Shown here: positions 50,441 to 62,048 of the stretch, one piece after another | Position numbering within the stretch: position 1 is the stretch's first letter | Layout: each line of letters begins with the position of its first letter | Source: an uncultured Geobacter sp. | GTDB taxonomy: Bacteria; Desulfobacterota; Desulfuromonadia; Geobacterales; Geobacteraceae | Assembly: GCA_903925075.1 (NCBI GenBank) | Contig: CAIYDQ010000005.1 | Span: forward strand, 1-64,000 | Length of the DNA stretch: 64,000 bases | Direction: 5' to 3' | Translations under genes and position numbers: made by a program | The notes under the pieces: model-generated | The model's database searches: none | The model's input: only the letters and a program-made list of their open reading frames with translations | What the model was told of the DNA's origin: nothing

Positions 50441-51982
50441 ATGAAACTCGCGCAACTCTTGAGCTGCCTCGACGGAGCCCGACTGACCGGCGACGGCGAA
50501 ACGGAGATCGAGGGGCTCTACTACGACTCGCGGCAGGTCAGGCCGGGGGGACTGTTCTTCGGCCTGCGCGGCGTGAAAAGCGACGGCTGCGATTTCGTGG
50601 CGGCCGCCGTCAAGGCGGGGGCGGTCGCCGTGGTGACCGAGGTCCCCTGCGCCATCGCCGGCGTGGCCGTGGTGCAGGCGCCCAACGCCCGGCTCGCCAT
50701 GTCGCTCATGGCCGCCTGCTTCTACGCCCAGCCGACAGCCGGGGTGCCGGTGGTCGGCATTACCGGCACCAACGGTAAGACCACCACCAGTTACCTGATC
50801 GAAGGGATCCTGGAACAGGCGGGCCTTCCCGCCGCCGTGCTCGGCACCATCAGTTACCGCTTCGGCGCCACCGAGCTCCCCGCGCCCAACACCACCCCCG
50901 AGTCGGTCGATCTGCAAAGAACCCTGCGGGAACTGATCGATCTGGGCGCGCGCGGCGTGGTGATGGAGGTCTCCTCGCACAGCCTGGAGCAGCGCCGGGT
51001 GGACGGCTGCCTGTTCGACGTCGCCGTCTTCAGCAACCTGACCCGCGACCATCTCGATTACCATCTGGACATGGAGTCCTATTTCGCCAGCAAGCTCAGG
51101 CTGTTCACGGAGCTGCTCCTCCCCACGGCGGGGAAGCCGCTGCGCCGGGCGGTGGTGAACCTGGACGACCCTTACGGCGCCCAGATCGCGCAGGCCGCCT
51201 CGGCCCCGGTGCTGAGCTACGCCATGGACGGCGAGGCGGACCTGACCGTCGCCGAGGTCGATTTCTCCGTGCACGGCATACGCTGCCGCCTCAGGACCCC
51301 CCGCGGCGAGATGGAGCTCAGCTCCGACCTCCTCGGGCGCTTCAACCTGTACAACATCCTGGCCGCGGTCGGCGCCGGCCTGGCCTTGGGACTGCCGGAC
51401 GCGGCCATCCGGGCCGGGATCGAGGGACACAAGAAGGTCCCCGGGCGCGTCGAGCGGGTGGAGAACGACCAGGGGGTGACCGTGCTGGTCGATTACGCCC
51501 ATACCGGCGACGCCCTGGAGAACGTGCTGGCGACGGTGTCCGAGCTGAAAACCGGCCGCATCGTCACCGTTTTCGGCTGCGGCGGCGACCGCGACAAGGG
51601 GAAGCGCCCGGTGATGGGCGAAATCGCCGCGCGCTACAGCGACCTGGCCATCATCACCTCGGACAACCCGCGCACCGAGGACCCTCGGGCGATCCTGGAC
51701 CAGGTGCGGGCCGGCCTCGCGCCGCTGGCGCTTAGGGAGTACGGCGTGCAGGAACTGGCGGATGGTTTCCAGGAGAAGGGGTTCGCCACCATCGAGTCCC
51801 GCCGCCAGGCAATCCGCACCGCCGTGCTGGCGGCCATGCCGGGCGACATCGTGCTCTTGGCGGGGAAGGGGCACGAGGATTATCAGATCCTGGGGACCGA
51901 GAAGCACCATTTCGACGATCGGGAAGAAGCGGCCCGGGCGCTCGACATGCGGAAAGCCAGGGACGCCGGCGGCAAGGCCTGA
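50441..51982 (+). CDS. murE: UDP-N-acetylmuramoyl-L-alanyl-D-glutamate ligase MurE
   Basis: [28 protein letters not shown] motif; start at ATG 50441 after GGGAGGG. Confidence 0.96.
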   Translation: MKLAQLLSCLDGARLTGDGETEIEGLYYDSRQVRPGGLFFGLRGVKSDGCDFVAAAVKAGAVAVVTEVPCAIAGVAVVQAPNARLAMSLMAACFYAQPTAGVPVVGITGTNGKTTTSYLIEGILEQAGLPAAVLGTISYRFGATELPAPNTTPESVDLQRTLRELIDLGARGVVMEVSSHSLEQRRVDGCLFDVAVFSNLTRDHLDYHLDMESYFASKLRLFTELLLPTAGKPLRRAVVNLDDPYGAQIAQAASAPVLSYAMDGEADLTVAEVDFSVHGIRCRLRTPRGEMELSSDLLGRFNLYNILAAVGAGLALGLPDAAIRAGIEGHKKVPGRVERVENDQGVTVLVDYAHTGDALENVLATVSELKTGRIVTVFGCGGDRDKGKRPVMGEIAARYSDLAIITSDNPRTEDPRAILDQVRAGLAPLALREYGVQELADGFQEKGFATIESRRQAIRTAVLAAMPGDIVLLAGKGHEDYQILGTEKHHFDDREEAARALDMRKARDAGGKA

Positions 51983-52044
51983 GCGGCGCAGAGGGAACCG
52001 GCGGCAAGAGCCGAGCGCCGCAGGGAAAATCGGCGGCAAGAGCT
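51966..52044. repeat. 32-bp tandem repeat (about 2.5 units) straddling the murE stop codon
   Basis: Units beginning CCGGCGGCAAGGCC (51966), CCGGCGGCAAGAGCC (51998), TCGGCGGCAAGAGC (52030). Confidence 0.8.
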
Positions 52045-52208
52045 GAAGAGAGTGAAACAGGTGCTTCCCTTCGCACCCCTTTTCCTGCTAAATTTGGCGA
52101 TGGCGCATACATGAATAAAACGGCAGGTGAACGGTTTTGACCAAGATAACGGCGCCCGGCGCGCCCGAGATAGCTGACAAACCAAGGACAACCGGCAAAG
52201 GCAGAGGC

Positions 52209-53618
52209 ATGGCGAGCTTCACCCTGAAAGAGATAGCCGAGGCGACCGGCGGCAGCATGCTGGGCGACCCGGGGGCGGAGGCCATTGGCGTCTGCACCGA
52301 CTCGCGCCAGGCCGCGGCCGGCCAGCTGTTCGTGGCGCTGCGCGGCGAGCGCTTCGACGGCCACGCCTTCCTGGCAAAGGCCGCCGATCTGGGGGTGCGC
52401 GTCTTTCTGGCGGACGGCTCCTGGCAACAGGGAGGGGAGCTCCCGGAAGGGTGCTCGGCGGTGGTGGTGCCCGACACCCTCAAGGCGCTGGGGGATCTGG
52501 CCGCCTGGCACCGTCTGCGCTTCAAGATCACCGTGATCGGGGTCACCGGCAGCAACGGCAAGACCACCACCAAGGAGATGCTGGCCCGCATCCTCGCCCA
52601 GACCGGACCGGGACTTAAGACCGAGGGGAACCTGAACAACCTGATCGGGCTGCCGCTCACCATCTTGAGGCTCAGCGGCCGCGAGCGCTGGGCGGTGCTG
52701 GAGATGGGGATGAGCGCCTTCGGCGAGATCGACCGGTTGGCGCAGATCGCCGCGCCCGACGTCGGCATCATCACCAACGCCTTCCCCGCCCACCTGGAGA
52801 CCCTCGGCGACGTCGAGGGGGTGGCCAGCGCCAAGGGCGAGCTGTTCCTGCGCCTGAAGCCGGGCGCTTACGCCGTCTACAACGTGGACGACCCGCTCAT
52901 CTCCAAGTGCCGGACCCCCTCCGGGGTGCATCGCCTCACCTTCGGCCTGCGGGGCGCGGAGATCAGCAGCGCCTCCATCAAGAGCCTGGGCAAGAAGGGT
53001 GAGAGCTTCACCCTGCGCCTCCCGGAACAGGAACTGCCGGTAGTGCTCAAGGCCTTCGGGCGGCACAACGTTTACAACGCGCTGGCGGCGGCCGCGGCCG
53101 CGCACGCCCTGGGGATCTCCGCGGATGCGATCCGGCTGGGACTGGAAGACTTCACCCCTTACGACAAAAGGTTCCAACTGGAGCAGTCGGCCGGCGTCAC
53201 CCTGATCGACGACAGCTACAACGCCAACCCAGCCTCCATGGCTGCGGCGCTGGCCACCCTGCGCGAGGTCCGGGAGGACGGGCGCTCGGCGGCGGTGCTC
53301 GGGGACATGCTGGAGCTGGGAGCGGGGAGCGAGGCGGCCCACCGGGAACTGGGCCGGCTGGCGGCGGGGTGCGTGGAGCGGCTCCACCTTATGGGCGACA
53401 TGGCCGGCGAGGTGGCGGCCGGGGCCAGGGAGGCGGGTCTTGCCGAGGGGAGCGTGCTGGTGGCGCGCGACCACGAGGAGGCCGCCCGGCAACTTTTGGA
53501 GTGGCTTAAGGCCGGCGATTGCGTGCTCTTCAAAGGCTCGCGCGGCATGCGCATGGAGCGGGTGGCGCAGGCGGTGCGCGCCGCCCTGGCGCCGGATGCG
53601 GTAGGGGGGGCTCACTGA
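52209..53618 (+). CDS. murF: UDP-N-acetylmuramoyl-tripeptide--D-alanyl-D-alanine ligase MurF
   Basis: [28 protein letters not shown]; start could be 52137 or 52209. Confidence 0.95.
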   Translation: MASFTLKEIAEATGGSMLGDPGAEAIGVCTDSRQAAAGQLFVALRGERFDGHAFLAKAADLGVRVFLADGSWQQGGELPEGCSAVVVPDTLKALGDLAAWHRLRFKITVIGVTGSNGKTTTKEMLARILAQTGPGLKTEGNLNNLIGLPLTILRLSGRERWAVLEMGMSAFGEIDRLAQIAAPDVGIITNAFPAHLETLGDVEGVASAKGELFLRLKPGAYAVYNVDDPLISKCRTPSGVHRLTFGLRGAEISSASIKSLGKKGESFTLRLPEQELPVVLKAFGRHNVYNALAAAAAAHALGISADAIRLGLEDFTPYDKRFQLEQSAGVTLIDDSYNANPASMAAALATLREVREDGRSAAVLGDMLELGAGSEAAHRELGRLAAGCVERLHLMGDMAGEVAAGAREAGLAEGSVLVARDHEEAARQLLEWLKAGDCVLFKGSRGMRMERVAQAVRAALAPDAVGGAH

Positions 53619-54694
53619 TGCTGTACCATCTGCTGTTTCCATTGGCGTCCAGCTACAAACTCTTCAACGTCTTCAAGTACCTGACCTTCAGAAGCATCTA
53701 CGCGATGATCACTGCGCTGCTTCTCTCCTTCCTGGTCGGTCCCTGGGTGATCCGCAAGCTGGAAGGGATGCAGGCGCGCCAGGTGATCAGGACCGACGGG
53801 CCGGAATCGCACCTGAAGAAGCAGGGGACCGCGACCATGGGCGGGGTGCTGATCCTGGTCTGCACCATCCTCCCCACGCTGCTTTGGGCGGACCTGAAGA
53901 ACGTCTTCATCTGGGTCACCCTCTTCGTCGTGGTCGGCTACGGCGTGATCGGCTTCGTGGACGACTACAAGAAGGTGGTGGAGAAAAACCCCAAGGGGCT
54001 CTCGCCGCGCCAGAAGATGTTCTGGCAGATCCTTTTGGGGGTCTCGGTCGGCATCTTCCTTTACAACCTCCCCGGCTTCTCGACCCAGCTCTATCTCCCC
54101 TTCTTCAAGCGGGTGCACCCGGAACTGGGTCTGCTCTACATCCCCTTCGCCACCCTGGTGATCGTCGGCGCCAGCAACGCGGTGAACCTGACCGACGGCC
54201 TGGACGGGCTGGCCATAGGGCCGGTCGCCATCAACGCCGCCACCTACCTGCTTTTTTGCTACATCGCCGGCAACGCCAAGCTCTCCGGTTACCTGCAGAT
54301 CCCCTACGTGCCGGGCGCCGGCGAACTGGCGGTTTTGTGCGGCGCGCTGGTCGGGGCCGGGCTCGGCTTTCTCTGGTACAACTCCTATCCGGCCGAGGTC
54401 TTCATGGGGGACGTCGGTTCGCTCTCCCTGGGAGGGGGGCTCGGCACCCTGGCCGTCCTCACCAAGCAGGAGTTCCTGCTGGTGATCGTCGGCGGGGTGT
54501 TCGTGGTGGAGGCGCTCTCGGTGATCTTCCAGGTCGGATCCTACAAATACCGGGGGAAGCGGATCTTCCGCATGGCCCCGATCCACCACCACTTCGAGCT
54601 GAAGGGGGTGGCGGAGCCCAAGATCATCGTGCGCTTCTGGATCATCACCATTATTTTGGCGCTGGTGGCGATCTCCACGCTGAAGATGCGCTAA
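53618..54694 (+). CDS. mraY: phospho-N-acetylmuramoyl-pentapeptide transferase
   Basis: [36 protein letters not shown] overlap with murF. Confidence 0.97.
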   Translation: MLYHLLFPLASSYKLFNVFKYLTFRSIYAMITALLLSFLVGPWVIRKLEGMQARQVIRTDGPESHLKKQGTATMGGVLILVCTILPTLLWADLKNVFIWVTLFVVVGYGVIGFVDDYKKVVEKNPKGLSPRQKMFWQILLGVSVGIFLYNLPGFSTQLYLPFFKRVHPELGLLYIPFATLVIVGASNAVNLTDGLDGLAIGPVAINAATYLLFCYIAGNAKLSGYLQIPYVPGAGELAVLCGALVGAGLGFLWYNSYPAEVFMGDVGSLSLGGGLGTLAVLTKQEFLLVIVGGVFVVEALSVIFQVGSYKYRGKRIFRMAPIHHHFELKGVAEPKIIVRFWIITIILALVAISTLKMR

Positions 54695-54703
54695 GGAGCC
54701 GCT

Positions 54704-56065
54704 ATGGAACTCAAGGATAAAAAAGTATTGATCGTCGGCCTGGCCCGCACCGGCGTCGCCGTCGCCCGCTTCCTGGTTCGCGCCGGGGCGCAGGTGACCG
54801 TGACCGACATGGCCGAGGAAGAGGCGCTCGCCGAGAGCCTTGCTGCGCTGGCCGACCTGGAGATAGGCTACGAGCTGGGGCGCCACGTCCCCTACAGCTT
54901 CCTGATGGCCGATCTGATCGTGGTGAGCCCCGGCGTCCCCATGGACATCAAGCCGCTGGTGATGGCGCGCGCCCAGAAGCGCCGGGTGGTGAGCGAGGTG
55001 GAACTCGCCTCCTGGTTCATCACGGCGCCCATGGTGGCCATCACCGGCACCAACGGCAAGACCACCACCACGACCCTGACCGGCGAGATCTTCCGCGCCT
55101 GCGGCTTGTCCACCTTCGTCGGCGGCAACATCGGCAACCCGCTGATCGAGCTGGCCTCAAGCGGCGAACAGGTGGAGCGGGTGGTGGTGGAGCTCTCCTC
55201 CTTCCAGCTGGAGGGGGTGGAGAGCTTCCGGCCGCAGGTGGCCGTGCTCCTGAACCTCACCGAGGACCACCTGGACCGCTACGCGAGCTTCCAGGAGTAC
55301 ATCGACGCCAAGCTGCGCATCTTCCAGAACCAGGGGCCGGAAGACTTCGCCGTGCTCAACATGGACGACCCGCTGGTCGCCGGCTGCGCCGGCCGGCTGG
55401 CCGCCCGCGTCTTCCCCATGAGCCGGCTAGCCGAGCTGGCGGAGGGGATCAGCTACCGCGACGGCTTCATCACCTTCGCCCATCGGGGCCGGGTGCTGCG
55501 CTTTGGCACCGAAGGCTTCCGCTTGAAGGGGGTGCACAACCTGGACAACATCATGGCGAGCCTCGCCGCGACGCTGCTCATGCGCTGCGACGGGGATTGC
55601 GCCTACGCCGCGGTCAGCTCCTTCAAGGGGCTGCCGCACCGCATGGAGTTCGTGGCCGAGATCGACGGCGTCGCCTGGTACGAGGACAGCAAGGGGACCA
55701 ACGTGGGGAGCGTGGTGAAATCGCTGGAAAGCTTCGACTCCGGCATCACCCTGATCGCCGGTGGGAAGGACAAGGGGGGCTCCTACCAGCCGCTGGCGCC
55801 GCTGGTGGCGGAGCGGGTGAGCCACCTGGTGCTGATCGGCGAGGCCCGGGAGCGGATGAACGAGGCGCTGGGCGGCCTCACCGACACCTACCTGGCCGCG
55901 AGCCTTGAGGACGCGGTGGAGTGCGCGCGCCGGCGGACGGAGCCTGGCGGGGTGGTGCTCTTTTCCCCGGCCTGCTCCAGTTTCGACATGTTCAAGAACT
56001 ACGAGGAGCGCGCCGAGCGCTTCAAGGCGCTGGTCCGGGGCGCGCAAGGGAAGGGGCGGGCATGA
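54704..56065 (+). CDS. murD: UDP-N-acetylmuramoyl-L-alanine--D-glutamate ligase
   Basis: [18 protein letters not shown]; canonical position. Confidence 0.96.
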   Translation: MELKDKKVLIVGLARTGVAVARFLVRAGAQVTVTDMAEEEALAESLAALADLEIGYELGRHVPYSFLMADLIVVSPGVPMDIKPLVMARAQKRRVVSEVELASWFITAPMVAITGTNGKTTTTTLTGEIFRACGLSTFVGGNIGNPLIELASSGEQVERVVVELSSFQLEGVESFRPQVAVLLNLTEDHLDRYASFQEYIDAKLRIFQNQGPEDFAVLNMDDPLVAGCAGRLAARVFPMSRLAELAEGISYRDGFITFAHRGRVLRFGTEGFRLKGVHNLDNIMASLAATLLMRCDGDCAYAAVSSFKGLPHRMEFVAEIDGVAWYEDSKGTNVGSVVKSLESFDSGITLIAGGKDKGGSYQPLAPLVAERVSHLVLIGEARERMNEALGGLTDTYLAASLEDAVECARRRTEPGGVVLFSPACSSFDMFKNYEERAERFKALVRGAQGKGRA

Positions 56066-57165
56066 AGCGTCTGGAGGGGTTCGACATGGTGCTGCTGCTG
56101 ATGGCGGTGATTCTCACCTGCTTCGGCGTGGTCATGGTCTACTCCGCCTCCTCGGTGATGGCCGCCAAGAAATTTCACGACGGCTTCTATTTTCTGAAGC
56201 GGCAGTCGATCTTCGCCCTGCTCGGCTTCTCCGCCATGGCGGTCGCCATGTACACCGACTACCATGTCTGGAAGAAGCTGGCGGTGCCGCTCTTTTTGGC
56301 CTGCTTCTTCTTGCTGCTGCTGGTCTTCATGCCGGGGATCGGCGGCACCGCCAAGGGCGCCTCGCGCTGGATCAGGCTGCCGGGCTTCAATTTCCAGCCC
56401 TCGGAGCTGGCCAAGATGGCGCTCATCCTCTACATGGCCTATTCCCTGGATAAGAGGCAGGAGAAGCTGAAGCAGTTCATGGCCGGCTTCTTCCCCTACC
56501 TGCTGATCCTGGGGGTCTTCATCGCCATCCTCTTGGCGCAGCACGACATGGGCGCGGCGCTCACCATGCTGGCCGTGGCCATCGTCATGCTCTTCGCCGC
56601 CGGCACCAAGGTGCAGTACATCTTCGGCATGGCGCTGGTGGCGCTCCCCGGCGTCTGCCTGCTGATCTTGACCAAGGCCTACCGCATGCGGCGCATCACC
56701 GCCTTCCTCGACCCGTGGCAGGACCCGACCGACGCGGGCTTTCAGATCATCCAGTCCTGGCTGGCCCTGGGGACCGGCGGCATCTTCGGCCAGGGGTTGG
56801 GAGAGGGGAAGCAGAAGCTCTTCTACCTCCCCGAGGCGCATACCGACTTCATCCTCTCGGTCTGCGGCGAGGAACTGGGGTTCGTCGGGGTGATCCTGAT
56901 CGCCTCGCTGTTCCTGGTGCTGGTGCAGCGCGCCATCCTGGTGGCCATGGCCGCCCAGGACAACTTCGGGCGCTTCCTCGCCTTCGGCATCGCGGTGCTG
57001 ATCGGGCTGGAGGCGTTCGTCAACATGGCGGTGGTGACCGGCATGCTCCCCACCAAGGGGATCGCCCTTCCCTTCGTGAGCTACGGCGGGAGTTCGCTGA
57101 TCATCACCTTGGGCGCCATCGGCGTGCTTTTGAACGTATCCACCAAGATGAGGGGGACGCCATGA
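56062..57165 (+). CDS. ftsW: peptidoglycan glycosyltransferase FtsW
   Basis: SEDS multi-TM protein; [36 protein letters not shown] overlap with murD. Confidence 0.96.
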   Translation: MKRLEGFDMVLLLMAVILTCFGVVMVYSASSVMAAKKFHDGFYFLKRQSIFALLGFSAMAVAMYTDYHVWKKLAVPLFLACFFLLLLVFMPGIGGTAKGASRWIRLPGFNFQPSELAKMALILYMAYSLDKRQEKLKQFMAGFFPYLLILGVFIAILLAQHDMGAALTMLAVAIVMLFAAGTKVQYIFGMALVALPGVCLLILTKAYRMRRITAFLDPWQDPTDAGFQIIQSWLALGTGGIFGQGLGEGKQKLFYLPEAHTDFILSVCGEELGFVGVILIASLFLVLVQRAILVAMAAQDNFGRFLAFGIAVLIGLEAFVNMAVVTGMLPTKGIALPFVSYGGSSLIITLGAIGVLLNVSTKMRGTP

Positions 57166-58253
57166 GGTTGATCATCGCAGGCGGCGGCACCGGCGGCCAT
57201 CTCTTTCCCGGCATCGCGGTGGCCGAGGAATTCCTGGCCCGCGGCACCGGCAACGAGGTGCTCTTCGTCGGCACCAGTCACGGCATCGAAGCGCGCCTGC
57301 TCCCCAAGCTCGGCTACCCGTTGGCGCTGATCTCGGCCAGCGGCATGAAGGGTCAGGGCGCCGCCAGGAAGCTTATGGGCGCGGGGCGCCTGTTGTACGG
57401 CTACGCCCAGTCGCGCAAGATCCTGAAGGATTTCCGTCCCGACCTGGTACTGGGGGTGGGGGGGTACGCCTCGGCCCCGCTGGTGCTGGCCGCGCGCGGC
57501 ATGGGGATCCCGCGCTTCATCCACGAGCAAAACGCCTCGCCGGGGCTGGCCAACAAGATCCTGGGACGCTTCGCGGACGGCATCTTCATCTCCATGCCGG
57601 AGTCGGCCAGCTTCTTTCCCGAAAAGATCACGCTGATGACCGGCAATCCCATCCGCCGCGAGATCCTCTGGGGCTTCCAGGAGCGGGTGCGCAGCATCGG
57701 CGACGCCTTCAGCGTGCTGGTGTTCGGCGGCAGCGCCGGCGCCCAGCGGGTGAACAGCGCCCTGCTGGAGGCGCTTCCCCACCTGGAAAGCGTGAGGCAT
57801 CGGCTGCGGATCACGCATCAGACCGGCGAGAAGGACCTGGAGCGGGTGCGCGAGGGGTACCGGGCGCTCGGCTTCCAGGCGCAGGTCTCCGGCTTCATCG
57901 ACAACATGTCCGCGGCCTACGGGGCGGCCGATCTGGTGATCTGCCGGGCCGGCGCCACCACCATCGCGGAGGTGACCGCCTGCGGCAAGGGGTGCATCTT
58001 CATCCCCTATCCGCACGCCGCGGACGACCACCAGAGAAAGAACGCCGAGTCGCTGCTGAAAAGGGACGCGGGGCTGATGATCCTGGAGGAGGACCTGACC
58101 GGCGAGCTTTTGGCGGCCGAGATCCTGGAGCTGATGGAGCACCCGGAAAGGCTGGCGCAGATGGAGAAAAACGCGCGCCGCCTGGCCCAACTGGACGCGG
58201 CGCAGGCGATCGTGGCGGCGATGGTCGCCAAGCAGGGTTCGGCGGGGAACTAG
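57162..58253 (+). CDS. murG: UDP-GlcNAc transferase MurG
   Basis: [37 protein letters not shown]; overlaps ftsW. Confidence 0.97.
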   Translation: MRLIIAGGGTGGHLFPGIAVAEEFLARGTGNEVLFVGTSHGIEARLLPKLGYPLALISASGMKGQGAARKLMGAGRLLYGYAQSRKILKDFRPDLVLGVGGYASAPLVLAARGMGIPRFIHEQNASPGLANKILGRFADGIFISMPESASFFPEKITLMTGNPIRREILWGFQERVRSIGDAFSVLVFGGSAGAQRVNSALLEALPHLESVRHRLRITHQTGEKDLERVREGYRALGFQAQVSGFIDNMSAAYGAADLVICRAGATTIAEVTACGKGCIFIPYPHAADDHQRKNAESLLKRDAGLMILEEDLTGELLAAEILELMEHPERLAQMEKNARRLAQLDAAQAIVAAMVAKQGSAGN

Positions 58254-58349
58254 ACGGAGACGGTTTCGAAGCAGGATTAAGTCAGCAAAATCGGCGGCAG
58301 GCAGGCAGTGTCGAGATGCATATCACGGCGCGCATCGGAGGGCCCGACT

Positions 58350-58547
58350 ATGGTGTCACGAAAGCTTCGTAACCCGAGAAACCTCACCTCGTTCACGGGC
58401 GGTCAACTGCCGCAGTCGCCTGCGGGACTGCAGCCGGACGGCAAAGGCGCCGGCTTCTCGCGCCATCAGCCGGACGCGGCGGGCTTGAGGCTGAGGCTCA
58501 GTTCCTACCCCGGCATCTCTCTTCCCGGCAGCGGTCGGCGCAAATAG
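58350..58547 (+). CDS. small basic ORF (65 aa) in the murG-murC gap
   Basis: GGAGGG 7 nt before ATG; MVSRKLRNPRNLTSFTGGQLPQSPAGLQPDGKGAGFSRHQPDAAGLRLRLSSYPGISLPGSGRRK*. Confidence 0.35.
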   Translation: MVSRKLRNPRNLTSFTGGQLPQSPAGLQPDGKGAGFSRHQPDAAGLRLRLSSYPGISLPGSGRRK

Positions 58548-58767
58548 CCGTCCGCTCGGGGGCGCGGGCCGCGGATTGCGTCGAACTCGACAAAAAGTCG
58601 GGATTTTTTTCGACGCCGAGCGTCTGTAACCTTGCGTTTTTTCACGCCGCCGAGTACTCTTGGCAATCGCCGAGCCGGCTGTGCGGCGGTGCCCCCGCCC
58701 GAAGGGGGGCGCGCGGTCGGCATGGGCCGCGCCAGCGGGGACCTCGAAGCGAAAAAGGGAGCTGCAA

Positions 58768-60150
58768 TTGTACGGAAAAATAGACAAGATACATTTCGTC
58801 GGCATCGGCGGCATCGGCATGAGCGGCATCGCGGAAGTGCTCCTGAACCTGGGCTACAAGGTTTCCGGATCGGACCTGCGCGCCTCGGAGATCACCGAGC
58901 GGCTGGCGGGCCTGGGGGGCGAGATCTTCTTCGGGCACGCCCGGGAAAACGTGGCGCACGTCGACGTGGTGGTGATCTCCAGCGCGGTGCACGACGACAA
59001 CCCCGAGGTGATCGAGGCGCATGAGCGGCTGATCCCGGTGATCCCGAGGGCCGAGATGCTGGCGGAGCTGATGCGCATGAAATACGGCATCGCGGTCGCC
59101 GGCACCCACGGCAAGACCACCACCACCTCCATGGTGGCGACGCTCCTCTCCAAGGGGGGGATCGACCCGACCATCGTCATCGGCGGCCGGCTGAACTCGA
59201 TCGGCACCAACGCCCGGCTGGGGCAGGGGCAGTTCCTGGTGGCGGAGGCGGACGAGTCGGACGGCTCCTTTTTGCTCCTCTCGCCGACCATCGCCGTGGT
59301 CACCAACATCGACGCGGATCACCTCGATTTCTACAGCGGCATCGAGGAGATCAAGGACACCTTCGTCGAGTTCATCAACAAGATCCCCTTCTACGGCTTG
59401 GCGGTACTCTGTCTGGACAACGGCAACGTCTCCGACATCCTCCCCAAGGTGAAGAAGCGCTTCACCAGCTACGGCCTTTCCGGGCAGGCCGATTACCGGG
59501 CCACCGACGTGCGCCTCTCCGGGTTCACCACCAGTTTCGTGGCGCACCACAAGGGAGCGAGGCTGGGCGAGATCACCTTCTCCATGCCCGGCGCCCACAA
59601 CGTGCTGAACGCGCTGGCGGCCATCGCCGTCGCCATGGAGCTGGACATCCCCTTCGAGACCATCCGCGAGGGGTTCGCCTCCTTCGGCGGGGTGGGCCGG
59701 CGCTTCCAGATGAAGGGGGGGGCGAACGGCATCATGGTGGTGGACGACTACGGCCATCACCCCACCGAGGTCCGGGCGACGCTGGCTGCGGCCAAGGGGG
59801 GGTGGGACCGAAGGCTGGTGGTGGTGTTCCAGCCGCACCGCTACTCGCGGACCAAGGAACTGTTCGAGGATTTCGTCAAGGCCTTCCACGACGCCGACGT
59901 GCTGATCCTGACCGACATCTACCCGGCCGGCGAGGCGCCCATCGAAGGGGTGACCGCCGAGAGCCTGGCGACCCGCATCCGCAGGCACGGCCAGCGGGAC
60001 GTCACCTGGATCTCCGACCGCGACAAGCTCTGCCGGCATCTGGAGAGCGTGCTTAAGCCCGGCGACATCCTCTTGACCTTGGGCGCGGGCAACGTCTGGC
60101 AGGTGGGCGACGCCATGCTGGAGCGTTTGTCCGCGGCTGCGGAGAGCTGA
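58768..60150 (+). CDS. murC: UDP-N-acetylmuramate--L-alanine ligase
   Basis: [29 protein letters not shown]; probable TTG start after AAGGGAG. Confidence 0.96.
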   Translation: MYGKIDKIHFVGIGGIGMSGIAEVLLNLGYKVSGSDLRASEITERLAGLGGEIFFGHARENVAHVDVVVISSAVHDDNPEVIEAHERLIPVIPRAEMLAELMRMKYGIAVAGTHGKTTTTSMVATLLSKGGIDPTIVIGGRLNSIGTNARLGQGQFLVAEADESDGSFLLLSPTIAVVTNIDADHLDFYSGIEEIKDTFVEFINKIPFYGLAVLCLDNGNVSDILPKVKKRFTSYGLSGQADYRATDVRLSGFTTSFVAHHKGARLGEITFSMPGAHNVLNALAAIAVAMELDIPFETIREGFASFGGVGRRFQMKGGANGIMVVDDYGHHPTEVRATLAAAKGGWDRRLVVVFQPHRYSRTKELFEDFVKAFHDADVLILTDIYPAGEAPIEGVTAESLATRIRRHGQRDVTWISDRDKLCRHLESVLKPGDILLTLGAGNVWQVGDAMLERLSAAAES

Positions 60151-60151
60151 G

Positions 60152-61054
60152 TTGTCGCGCGCGTGGGCGGAGCGGGTGGCGCGCGAGCTGCGCGGCGAGG
60201 CCAAGCTGGACGAGCCGATGTCCCGGCACACCGCCCTGAAGGTGGGCGGGCCCGCCGACCTTTTCATCGAGCCCGCCGATCTGCCGGACCTGCAAGAGGC
60301 GCTGGCGATGCTGAGCGCCGAGGGGGTTCCCTACCTGGTGGTGGGGGGGGGCTACAACCTGCTGGTGCGCGACGGCGGCTTCAGGGGGTGCGTGATCTCC
60401 CTGCGCGGCCTCGACGCCATGAGGCCGTTGCCCGGCGGCCGTCTGGAGGTCTGGGCCGGGGTGAGCAACCGCATGCTCTGCACGGTGGCGGCCGAGAATT
60501 GCCTGGGCGGCATGGAATTTTTGATCGGCATCCCCGGCAGCTTCGGCGGCGCCCTGGCCATGAACGCGGGCGCCCACGGGGCGGAAACCCTGCAGCGCGT
60601 GGAGAGCCTGACCACGCTGCGCCAGGGCGGGATCGCGGTGCGAAAGGGCGAGGAGCTGAGCTTTGGCTACCGCTTTTTGCAGTTGTTGCCGGGCGAGATC
60701 GTGGTTTGCGCGACCTTGCGCCTGGAGCCGACCGAGCGGCGTCTGGTAGAGGAGCGCATGTCCGGCTTTTTGGCGTCGAGGGGGAGCTCCCAGCGAGTCG
60801 GCTTCCCGAGCGCCGGCTCCTTCTTCAAGAACCCGCCCGGCGAGCAGGCCTGGCGTCTGATAGACCAGGCGGGGCTGCGCGGGGTCGGCATCGGTGGCGC
60901 GCAGGTCTCCGAGCTGCACGCCAACTTCCTGGTCAACCGGGGCGGGGCGAGCGCCACCGATTTTCTGGCGCTGGCGGCCCTGGCCAAGGAGCGGGTGCGG
61001 GAGTGCAGCGGCGTCGCGCTGGAAGAGGAAGTCAGGGTGGTGGGAGAAGGATAG
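60152..61054 (+). CDS. murB: UDP-N-acetylenolpyruvoylglucosamine reductase
   Basis: [48 protein letters not shown] start. Confidence 0.96.
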   Translation: MSRAWAERVARELRGEAKLDEPMSRHTALKVGGPADLFIEPADLPDLQEALAMLSAEGVPYLVVGGGYNLLVRDGGFRGCVISLRGLDAMRPLPGGRLEVWAGVSNRMLCTVAAENCLGGMEFLIGIPGSFGGALAMNAGAHGAETLQRVESLTTLRQGGIAVRKGEELSFGYRFLQLLPGEIVVCATLRLEPTERRLVEERMSGFLASRGSSQRVGFPSAGSFFKNPPGEQAWRLIDQAGLRGVGIGGAQVSELHANFLVNRGGASATDFLALAALAKERVRECSGVALEEEVRVVGEG

Positions 61055-61067
61055 CGAGCTGTTTTGC

Positions 61068-61089
61068 GATCGGACCGATCGGTCCGATC
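61068..61089. repeat. 22-bp perfect palindrome GATCGGACCGATCGGTCCGATC in the murB-ddl gap
   Basis: Read directly; self-reverse-complementary. Confidence 0.9.
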
Positions 61090-61100
61090 AAGAGGACAAC

Positions 61101-62018
61101 ATGACCGTCGAGGAACTGAAGCAGAAAAAGATCGGGGTTTTGATGGGCGGGCTCTCCGCCGAGCGGGAGGTCTCCCTGGCCAGCGGCGCGGCCGTGCTGG
61201 CGGCGCTTACGGCGGGCGGCCACTGCGCGGTCGGCATCGACGTCGGGCGCGACCTGCCGGCGCGGCTTTTGGCCGAAGGGATCGAGGTCGCTTTCGTGGC
61301 GCTGCACGGCCGCTTCGGCGAGGACGGCTCGGTGCAGGGGGTGCTGGAGCTGATGGGCATCCCCTATACCGGCTCGGGCGTTTTGGCCAGCGCCCTCGCC
61401 ATCAACAAGATCTTTTCCAAGGCGATGTTCCAGGCGGCCGGCCTGACCGTCGCGCCCTACCAGGTGCTGCGCCGGGGCGAAGAGCTGCACCTCTCCTTCG
61501 CGCTGCCGGTGGTGGTCAAGCCGTCCCGCGAGGGCTCCTCGGTCGGCATCAGCATCGTGCGCGAGCCGGGGCAGATGGAGGCGGCCTTGGCCGCGGCCTT
61601 CGCCTACGACGCGGAGATCCTGGTGGAGCGCTTCGTCGACGGGCGCGAGGTGCAGGTGGGCATCCTGGACGGAAAGGCGCTGGGGGCGATCGAGATCGTC
61701 CCCAAGAACGAGTTCTACGACTACGAGGCCAAGTACACGGCAGGCATGGCCGAGCATATCCTGCCGGCGCGGCTGCCGGCCGCCATCTACGCCGAGGTGC
61801 TCAAGGCGGGAGAAAAGGCGCACGCGGCGCTCGACTGCGACTGCTACAGCCGGGTCGATTTCCTGGTGACCGAGGCGGGCGAATGCTACCTGCTCGAGGT
61901 CAACACGCTGCCGGGCATGACGGACCTGAGCCTGCTCCCGGAGATAGCCAACGGCGCCGGCATCGGCTTCGCCGAGCTGGCGGAGCGGGTGCTGCTGGCG
62001 GCCTCATTGAAGATTTGA
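61101..62018 (+). CDS. ddl: D-alanine--D-alanine ligase
   Basis: [54 protein letters not shown]. Confidence 0.96.
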   Translation: MTVEELKQKKIGVLMGGLSAEREVSLASGAAVLAALTAGGHCAVGIDVGRDLPARLLAEGIEVAFVALHGRFGEDGSVQGVLELMGIPYTGSGVLASALAINKIFSKAMFQAAGLTVAPYQVLRRGEELHLSFALPVVVKPSREGSSVGISIVREPGQMEAALAAAFAYDAEILVERFVDGREVQVGILDGKALGAIEIVPKNEFYDYEAKYTAGMAEHILPARLPAAIYAEVLKAGEKAHAALDCDCYSRVDFLVTEAGECYLLEVNTLPGMTDLSLLPEIANGAGIGFAELAERVLLAASLKI

Positions 62019-62048
62019 CACGGTTCTCAACCCCCAACGGTATCCCCA

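Noticed and set aside
48196-50442. 748-aa minus-strand ORF opposite ftsI
   Set aside because: Antisense codon-bias artefact; Arg/His/Pro/Gly-rich translation without recognisable domains.
50396-53642. Long minus-strand ORFs opposite murE and murF
   Set aside because: Antisense shadows; the plus-strand genes have clear ligase motifs and canonical order.
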